Position numbers and translations under genes: made by a program. This document shows, in pieces, positions 59,131 through 64,000 of a DNA stretch of 64,000 nucleotides (position 1 is its first letter; the number at the start of each line of letters is the position of its first letter). The stretch comes from Neobacillus niacini (GTDB lineage Bacteria > Bacillota > Bacilli > Bacillales > Cytobacillaceae). The notes beneath the pieces were generated by a model. It saw nothing but the letters and a program-made list of their open reading frames with translations, was not told the DNA's origin and did no database searches. The stretch lies in NCBI RefSeq assembly GCF_030817595.1, contig NZ_JAUSZN010000001.1:5144001-5208000 (forward strand), in the 5' to 3' direction.

Positions 59131-60123
59131 TTAATGATATTTTTTATACCAGTCTACGAACTGGCTTAACCCGATTTCTAATGGAGTAGCGGGGGAGAAA
59201 CCGGCCGCCTTTTGCAGGTCGGTAATATCTGCATAGGTCTCTTTCACATCTCCAGGCTGCATTGGGAGGAATTCAATTTTGGCATTTTTACCGATTAGAT
59301 TTTCTAACGTTTGAATGAAATCCATTAATCTGACGGGGCTATTGTTGCCGATATTATAGATCTTGTATGGAGCATGACTTGTGCTTGGGTCGAGATCTCT
59401 GTTGGGATCTGGTTCAGGTGGGTGGTCTAGTAATTTGACGATTCCTTCGACAATATCATCGATAAAAGTGAAATCCCTGCGCATATTGCCATTATTGTAT
59501 ACTTTTATAGGATTTCCTTCGATTATATCCTTTGTAAAAGAATAATAAGCCATATCTGGCCTGCCCCAAGGTCCGTACACGGTAAAGAAACGTAGACCAG
59601 TAGTGGGGATATTAAATAAATGACTGTACGTGTGTGCCATTAATTCATTTGCTTTTTTCGTGGCCGCATAGATACTTACCGGATGATCTACAGAGTCTTG
59701 GGTAGAGAAGGGTGTTTTCGTATTGGCTCCATATACAGAACTAGATGACGCGTACAGTAAGTGCTCCACTTGATAATGTCTGCACGCCTCTAAAATATTT
59801 ACAAAGCCTACTAAATTGGAATGAACATAGGAGTGTGGATGGGTAAGACTATAACGGACCCCAGCTTGAGCAGCTAAATTAATCACAATGGGGATGGAAT
59901 GACTTTCGAAAATTTCGTTTAATCCTTTTGAATCAGCTATATCCACTTTAAAGAAGGTAAATCTATCGTTCTTCTCCAGCAGTTTTAACCGCTCATTTTT
60001 TAAACGAACATCGTAATAGTCATTAAGGTTGTCCACACCGATTACATGATAATTTTCAGCTAACAAACGTTTAGAAAGATGGAACCCAATAAAACCTGCC
60101 GCACCTGTCACTAAAATATTCAT
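59131..60123 (-). CDS. NAD-dependent UDP-sugar epimerase, UDP-glucuronate 4-epimerase-like
   Basis: 330 residues. Extended SDR: NAD site GAAGFIGFHL, the VDNLNDYYDVRLK segment characteristic of UDP-glucuronate 4-epimerases, and catalytic YAATKKANE (Tyr-x3-Lys). It probably makes UDP-galacturonate or a related sugar for a surface polysaccharide. Its ATG overlaps the stop of the kinase-like gene by four bases (ATGA), so translation is coupled. It resembles B. subtilis YtcB, whose gene lies with a glycosyltransferase in a spore-coat-associated cluster. Confidence 0.88.
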   Translation of the reverse strand: MNILVTGAAGFIGFHLSKRLLAENYHVIGVDNLNDYYDVRLKNERLKLLEKNDRFTFFKVDIADSKGLNEIFESHSIPIVINLAAQAGVRYSLTHPHSYVHSNLVGFVNILEACRHYQVEHLLYASSSSVYGANTKTPFSTQDSVDHPVSIYAATKKANELMAHTYSHLFNIPTTGLRFFTVYGPWGRPDMAYYSFTKDIIEGNPIKVYNNGNMRRDFTFIDDIVEGIVKLLDHPPEPDPNRDLDPSTSHAPYKIYNIGNNSPVRLMDFIQTLENLIGKNAKIEFLPMQPGDVKETYADITDLQKAAGFSPATPLEIGLSQFVDWYKKYH

Positions 60124-61616
60124 TTTTTATCAGATCCTTTTTTACGATCATTTCCCTTCTTTTTATCCTTGTTATCTTTCTTACCGCTTTGACGGTGGTC
60201 CTTATCACTACCATGACCTTTTTTATGGTCGCGATCCTTACCATGACCCTTGTCCTTTTTATGGTCGCGATCCTTACCATGACCCTTGTCCTTTTTATGG
60301 TCGCGATCCTTACCATAATCCTTGCCATTTTTATGGTCACGACTATTTTCATGGCCCTTGGCATTTTTTTGCTTATTCACTTTTATGCTTTTCTGATTTT
60401 TTATTACTGGCAGTACAGTAGGGATGTCCTTAATTTCCATTTGTACTTCTTCTTCAGTAAGCGGGATTGGAGTTTTCGTCCATTCCGCATGTGTGGCTGG
60501 ATCAAGAAGCATTACTTGCTCAAGAAATGCGTCAAGGAAACCTCTTTCATGAAGGTTTTGGAAAAGTTCTAATGGACGTTCTTGCAGACGAGAGAACGAA
60601 TACACATGGTCGACCATTTTAAAGCCTGAATTGGTGACAAAAACATGCCGTAATGGAGCATCAATTTGTTTAAAACCTGCTTGTTTTTGAGATGTTAAAA
60701 TGTCTAGTAAGAGTTTTGTGACAGTAGGCGGAAGGGTGATTTGTTTTTTTAGATAGGTGTTTAAATCTGGTCCCGATAAATATTCCATGACAACGTAGTT
60801 TTCTCCTATTTCATATACTTTTGGGATAAAGGAAAGGTCTTGATTCGCCAATAAAATTGTTCTTTCCATTTCACAATGTTCAGGTTTTCCATAGATTTTT
60901 ACACACTGATCCTCAGCAATACGAAAGACCGCACCTTGGTGACCTGCTCCAATTAATGTTTGCGAGATGGCGCTATCAACCTTTACCCCCTCACCATTTC
61001 CTCCAGAAAAGACGGGAATGTTCCGATAGTCTATTTTGTTTTCAGCGAAATATCTCTGCCATGTTTCATATGTGTCACGTTCAAATTTTCTAACTTGTGA
61101 TAAGAAGGATTCTTTTAATAACATCATGTTTAAATCTCTTAATAATTTGAGTGGCACCGGGTGTACGCGCTTGAAGGCATTTACATGGTCAATGAGCTTC
61201 AGCTCTTCATTTTCAAGGACGAAAATATGCCGTAACGGCGCATCAACCATAGTGAACTGTGCATTTCTCATTTCACCTAAAACATACAGAAGTTTTTTAG
61301 TAATCGATTCAGGGATATAGGTGCAATTCCGGAGATATTCTTTTAAAGTAGGAGCATTAAAGTATTCCATGACGATATAGTTTTCACCATGTTCATATAA
61401 TCGAGGGAAGAAGGCTAAGTGCTGCCCTGCTTTGAGTGCTTCTAATTCCATTTGGGCCTGCAGTGTATTAGAATAAATTTTTACACAGCGCTCCTCCGAT
61501 AATTTGAAGACAGCTCCTTGAGCACCCATTCCGATTAAAGGGTAGTTAGTGGGGTTATCAATTAATAGAGTTTTTGGTCCTTTTGTTACATTAATTAATC
61601 TAAAATCTTCCATCAT
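60120..61616 (-). CDS. Protein with two degenerate kinase-like domains and a Lys/His/Asp repeat tail
   Basis: 498 residues. Two tandem domains (about 1-200 and 205-400) share the same landmarks. The glycine-rich loops are IGMGAQGAVF (28-37) and IGAGHQGAVF, with Lys in CVKIY (46 and 240), hinges NYIVMEYF and NYVVMEYL, DAPLRH (125-130 and 319-324), then LIDH/MVDH. DAPLRH replaces the usual HxD...N loop and IDH/VDH the DFG, so activity is uncertain. The tail from about 411 is extremely basic, with a 12-residue repeat built on KDRDHKKDKGHG. No membrane segment. It overlaps both neighbours by four bases, forming a coupled trio with a glycosyltransferase and an epimerase. Confidence 0.75.
   Translation of the reverse strand: MMEDFRLINVTKGPKTLLIDNPTNYPLIGMGAQGAVFKLSEERCVKIYSNTLQAQMELEALKAGQHLAFFPRLYEHGENYIVMEYFNAPTLKEYLRNCTYIPESITKKLLYVLGEMRNAQFTMVDAPLRHIFVLENEELKLIDHVNAFKRVHPVPLKLLRDLNMMLLKESFLSQVRKFERDTYETWQRYFAENKIDYRNIPVFSGGNGEGVKVDSAISQTLIGAGHQGAVFRIAEDQCVKIYGKPEHCEMERTILLANQDLSFIPKVYEIGENYVVMEYLSGPDLNTYLKKQITLPPTVTKLLLDILTSQKQAGFKQIDAPLRHVFVTNSGFKMVDHVYSFSRLQERPLELFQNLHERGFLDAFLEQVMLLDPATHAEWTKTPIPLTEEEVQMEIKDIPTVLPVIKNQKSIKVNKQKNAKGHENSRDHKNGKDYGKDRDHKKDKGHGKDRDHKKDKGHGKDRDHKKGHGSDKDHRQSGKKDNKDKKKGNDRKKGSDKK
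60219..60345. repeat. 36-bp in-frame tandem repeat within the kinase-like gene
   Basis: ATGGTC recurs at 60225, 60261, 60297 and 60333, exactly 36 bases apart. The unit encodes twelve residues rich in Lys, Asp, His and Gly. Near-identity of the units at DNA level suggests recent slippage and probable length variation among strains. Confidence 0.9.
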
Positions 61617-62674
61617 GATCCCCCTAACAATTCATCATAATATTTGGCCTGCAAAAGAAGCTGCTTATTTTGGTCAAAGTTTTGTTCTACATTTTGACGA
61701 GCTGAAATCGCATAGCCTTCCCATAGGTGTCTATTCAGTAACATAAATTCTAATGCTTCAGCAAGATGGTCAACATCATTTTCACGTACTAAAATACCAT
61801 CTTTATTATTGGTGATGATTTCTGGAATACCAGCATGGTTCGTGGCGAGAACAGGAATACCAGTTGCCATTGCCTCTTTGATTGTATTCGGAATTCCCTC
61901 TACATCGCCATTGGACGCTGTTAAGCTTGGTGCACAAAATATGTCAGCTTGTCCCATTAATTCTGGAACTTGGCTTTTTGGCACACGATTTAATAGACGG
62001 AAGGAGGTACCTAAATTCAGCTGCGAGGCTAGGGATTTAATATAATCTTCCAGCTCACCGCCTCCAATAATGGTAAGGGTAGCATTTGGAAATTTTGATT
62101 GTATCTTTTTAAATGCCTGCATTAAGACATGGTGCCCTTTCTTTTCTACTAATCTTCCAATAGAAACGATGTTCTGTGATCCTTGTAGATTTGGTCCTTT
62201 ATAAGGGAAAAGGTTAAGGTCAACCCCTCCGTAGAGAACTCTGATTTTATCGGCAGGACATCCCCATAAATTAATGCGATGTGCTAGATACTGGCAAACC
62301 GGGAAAAAGCGGTCTCCTTGTTCGAAAAGCATCTTCATGCCTTCTAAATAGTCAACCGGCTGATTAGCAAGGGTTGCATCTCTGCCCCTTATACTTGTTA
62401 CGAGTGGGAGGGAGGTTTCTTCCTTAAATGGAAGAAGTAATAAACCTAATTGAGCATGGTGTGCGTGCATGAGAGAAACCTTATTCTTTTTTACATATTC
62501 TTGTGGTGAAAAAATTTCACTTAGGTAGTGAACCTTTTCGTTAAGAAGCGGTAAATTAACCATATACTTAGGCTGCCTGACCAAATGAATATAATCATAG
62601 CCAGGGACTTCGCGAATCTGGGGAATATATTGAGTCGGGTCCACCCTTAGGTTTAAATGGATTACTTTAGGCAA
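61613..62674 (-). CDS. GT4-family glycosyltransferase, CotSA/YtcC-like
   Basis: 353 residues. GT-B fold with the nucleotide-sugar part containing IVSIGRLVEKKGHHVLMQAF and the donor-site segment NTIKEAMATGIPVLATNHAGIPE typical of GT4 retaining enzymes. TTG 62674 follows AAAGGAGA seven bases upstream. Its TGA overlaps the ATG of the kinase-like gene. The trio (glycosyltransferase, kinase-like protein, epimerase) recalls the B. subtilis ytcABC / cotS-cotSA spore-coat genes. Acceptor and sugar unknown. Confidence 0.87.
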   Translation of the reverse strand: MPKVIHLNLRVDPTQYIPQIREVPGYDYIHLVRQPKYMVNLPLLNEKVHYLSEIFSPQEYVKKNKVSLMHAHHAQLGLLLLPFKEETSLPLVTSIRGRDATLANQPVDYLEGMKMLFEQGDRFFPVCQYLAHRINLWGCPADKIRVLYGGVDLNLFPYKGPNLQGSQNIVSIGRLVEKKGHHVLMQAFKKIQSKFPNATLTIIGGGELEDYIKSLASQLNLGTSFRLLNRVPKSQVPELMGQADIFCAPSLTASNGDVEGIPNTIKEAMATGIPVLATNHAGIPEIITNNKDGILVRENDVDHLAEALEFMLLNRHLWEGYAISARQNVEQNFDQNKQLLLQAKYYDELLGGS

Positions 62675-62723
62675 TTGTCATTCTCCTTTCAAAAAAACAT
62701 CTAATTTTATAATCCTCTAAAAA

Positions 62724-62732
62724 TAAGGTATG
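62724..62732 (-). promoter_or_regulatory. Possible sigma-K -10 element
   Basis: Minus strand CATACCTTA fits the sigma-K -10 consensus CATANNNTA and lies about 50 bases before the glycosyltransferase start. The -35 region shows no clear AC-type match at the expected spacing, so this is tentative. Confidence 0.35.
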
Positions 62733-62774
62733 CTTTTTGAAAGGGAAGGCTTGGACAAATTGGAAAAAATACAA

Positions 62775-62808
62775 AATGCGCCACAGTCAATAAAGATTGT
62801 GGCGCATT
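62775..62808 (-). terminator. Terminator after FMN reductase gene
   Basis: AATGCGCCACAGTC pairs with GATTGTGGCGCATT around AATAAA; on the minus strand TTTTGTATTTTTT follows. Confidence 0.85.
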
Positions 62809-62823
62809 ATATATTTTATTAAA

Positions 62824-63372
62824 TTAACGTAGTGTTTTTAAAGCTCCGCTCCAAGCGATTACTTCATCAAGCATTGCCGTCATGTTTGTTTGGTGTAAAT
62901 CTTGTGGTTTGAAGACACTTCCGTTTTCAAAGTCTGTGAATAAAGACAATGTTGGATGTGTGCGAACGTCAGCCACTTTCAATTCACCCAGGATTCCACG
63001 TAAATGTTCTGCAGCACGTGCACCGCCTGTTGAACCATAGCTTACGATACCGGCAGCTTTGTCATTCCATGCTTCACGTGCAAAATCAAGAGCATTTTTT
63101 AATGCACCTGTAATGCTGTGGTTGTATTCTTGAACAACGAATACAAATCCATCTAAACTAGCTAGCTTTTGATTCCAAGCAGCAATTCCTGGCTCTGAAC
63201 CATCTGTTGTGCCTAGGAATGGAAGATTGTAGTCAGAAATATCAACGATTTCATAGTCTGCATCTCCACGCTTATCAGCGATTCCTTTTACCCATTCTCC
63301 TACTTGCGGGCTAACACGTCCTTGACGTGTGCTTCCTAAAATAATACCTATTTTTAATTTAGCTTTTGTCAT
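62824..63372 (-). CDS. NADPH-dependent FMN reductase / azoreductase-type flavoprotein
   Basis: 182 residues from ATG 63372. Flavodoxin-like fold with the FMN phosphate loop GSTRQGR, LPFLGTTDGSEPG and QEYNHSITGALKNALDF, the classic family signatures. It reduces flavin, quinones or azo compounds with NAD(P)H. Two starts compete. ATG 63372 has an excellent AAGGAGG eight bases away and gives the family's usual length. ATG 63423 (MGFLNKLFG..., also with AAGGGG upstream) would add 17 residues. Monocistronic. Confidence 0.9.
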   Translation of the reverse strand: MTKAKLKIGIILGSTRQGRVSPQVGEWVKGIADKRGDADYEIVDISDYNLPFLGTTDGSEPGIAAWNQKLASLDGFVFVVQEYNHSITGALKNALDFAREAWNDKAAGIVSYGSTGGARAAEHLRGILGELKVADVRTHPTLSLFTDFENGSVFKPQDLHQTNMTAMLDEVIAWSGALKTLR

Positions 63373-63687
63373 TGTTTCTTCCTCCTTCATTGTAGTACCA
63401 AATAATTTGTTTAAAAAACCCATGATGTCCACCCCTTGCTGTTAATTTTAATCTATAAAGGTTTTTCGAATTCAAGTGTTTTGAATAAAAATATTATTAT
63501 ATTAGATATTTTTAATTCGAGATAAATATAATATAAATTTATCTTGATGTCAAGAGATTGGATTCATAAGAAAAGTTTTATAAAGCTCAAATTTTTTTAT
63601 CCAATTTCAATGTAAGAAGAGAAGCTTGTCTGTTTGAAAAGGCTATGCCACAATATACAAAGAATAGACGAATGGAGGAAACCGTGT

Positions 63688-64000
63688 ATGTCAGCTTTGC
63701 CAAATTGCCCAAAGTGTAATTCTGAATATACTTATGAAGATGGAAGTTTATTAATCTGCCCGGAGTGCGGTCATGAGTGGAGTTTAGAATCTGTCTCTGA
63801 AGAAGAAGAAAGAGTCATAAAAGACGCAAATGGAAATGTATTAAGTGATGGCGACAGTGTGACGGTCATCAAGGACCTTAAAGTAAAAGGAAGCTCCTCA
63901 ACACTAAAACTAGGTACGAAGGAGAAATATACGTTTAGTGGATGGCGACCACAATATCGATTGTAAAATCGAGGGATTTGGTGCCATGAGTTTGAAGTCT
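63688..64000 (+). pseudogene. PhnA/YjdM-type zinc-ribbon protein, frameshifted and cut by window edge
   Basis: ATG 63688 follows TGGAGG. The N-terminus has the zinc ribbon [25 protein letters not shown], split here as CPKC (about residues 7-10) and CPEC (24-27). It continues with the family core [22 protein letters not shown]. After that the frame reads [13 protein letters not shown] and stops at 63966. In another frame, from about 63924, the expected family ending appears ([25 protein letters not shown]) and runs to the window edge. Loss of two As in an A run, or one inserted base, explains it. It is either a true mutation or an assembly error. Function of the family is unclear despite its phosphonate name. 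Confidence 0.85.

Overview
The window looks like the chromosome of a low-GC, endospore-forming Bacillaceae bacterium, of the Neobacillus/Mesobacillus/Bacillus kind. The support is AGGAGG-type ribosome binding sites, frequent TTG/GTG starts, strong rho-independent terminators, a spore cortex-lytic enzyme (SleB), a YesM/YesN two-component pair, S-box riboswitches and CcpA-type sites. I could not run any database search, so all names rest on recognised motifs and architectures.

Region 1 (1-18985) reads as one N-glycan utilisation locus. It contains a 5'-truncated GH20 hexosaminidase, a GH38 alpha-mannosidase, an LplB/YtcP-type ABC importer with a DUF3502-like binding lipoprotein, a YesM/YesN sensor-regulator pair, a GH1 beta-glycosidase, two cysteine-poor ROK sugar kinases, mannose-6-phosphate isomerase and a secreted GH85 endo-beta-N-acetylglucosaminidase. 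Inferred flow: GH85 frees the glycan outside the cell, the ABC importer takes it up, the cytoplasmic hydrolases trim it, the ROK enzymes phosphorylate the released sugars, and ManA sends mannose-6-P into glycolysis. Region 2 (19208-25212) holds a heterodimeric ABC exporter, scoAB (acetoacetate CoA-transferase) and a divergent LysR regulator.

Region 3 (25213-35545) is a second sugar operon: binding lipoprotein, two permeases, GH2 beta-galactosidase, GH63-like hydrolase, an EamA transporter and a LacI-family regulator. It is driven from a promoter that carries a cre-like site and repeated TTTTASTAAAA operators. Region 4 (35542-39730) is a methionine uptake operon, metNPQ plus an M20 amidohydrolase, behind two tandem S-box (SAM-I) riboswitches. 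Region 5 (39890-45770) holds small membrane proteins, an MFS exporter divergent from an XRE/TPR regulator with three shared palindromic operators, and a lone fused Opp-type permease.

Region 6 (45891-53690) has galE, a PAS / GGDEF-EAL gene interrupted by one in-frame amber codon, a GNAT, a phosphoesterase, purU and sleB. It also carries GC-rich dispersed repeats, a 370-bp element with terminal inverted repeats, and a 52-bp tandem hairpin repeat. Region 7 (53691-58978) pairs a very large secreted subtilase, whose architecture resembles actinobacterial S8 proteases, with an XRE/TPR (RRNPP-like) regulator. Region 8 (58979-62740) is a translationally coupled trio: a GT4 glycosyltransferase, a protein with two degenerate kinase-like domains and a Lys/His/Asp repeat tail, and a UDP-sugar epimerase. 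It sits behind a possible sigma-K promoter and is probably concerned with spore-surface glycan. The window ends with an FMN reductase and a frameshifted PhnA-type zinc-ribbon gene.
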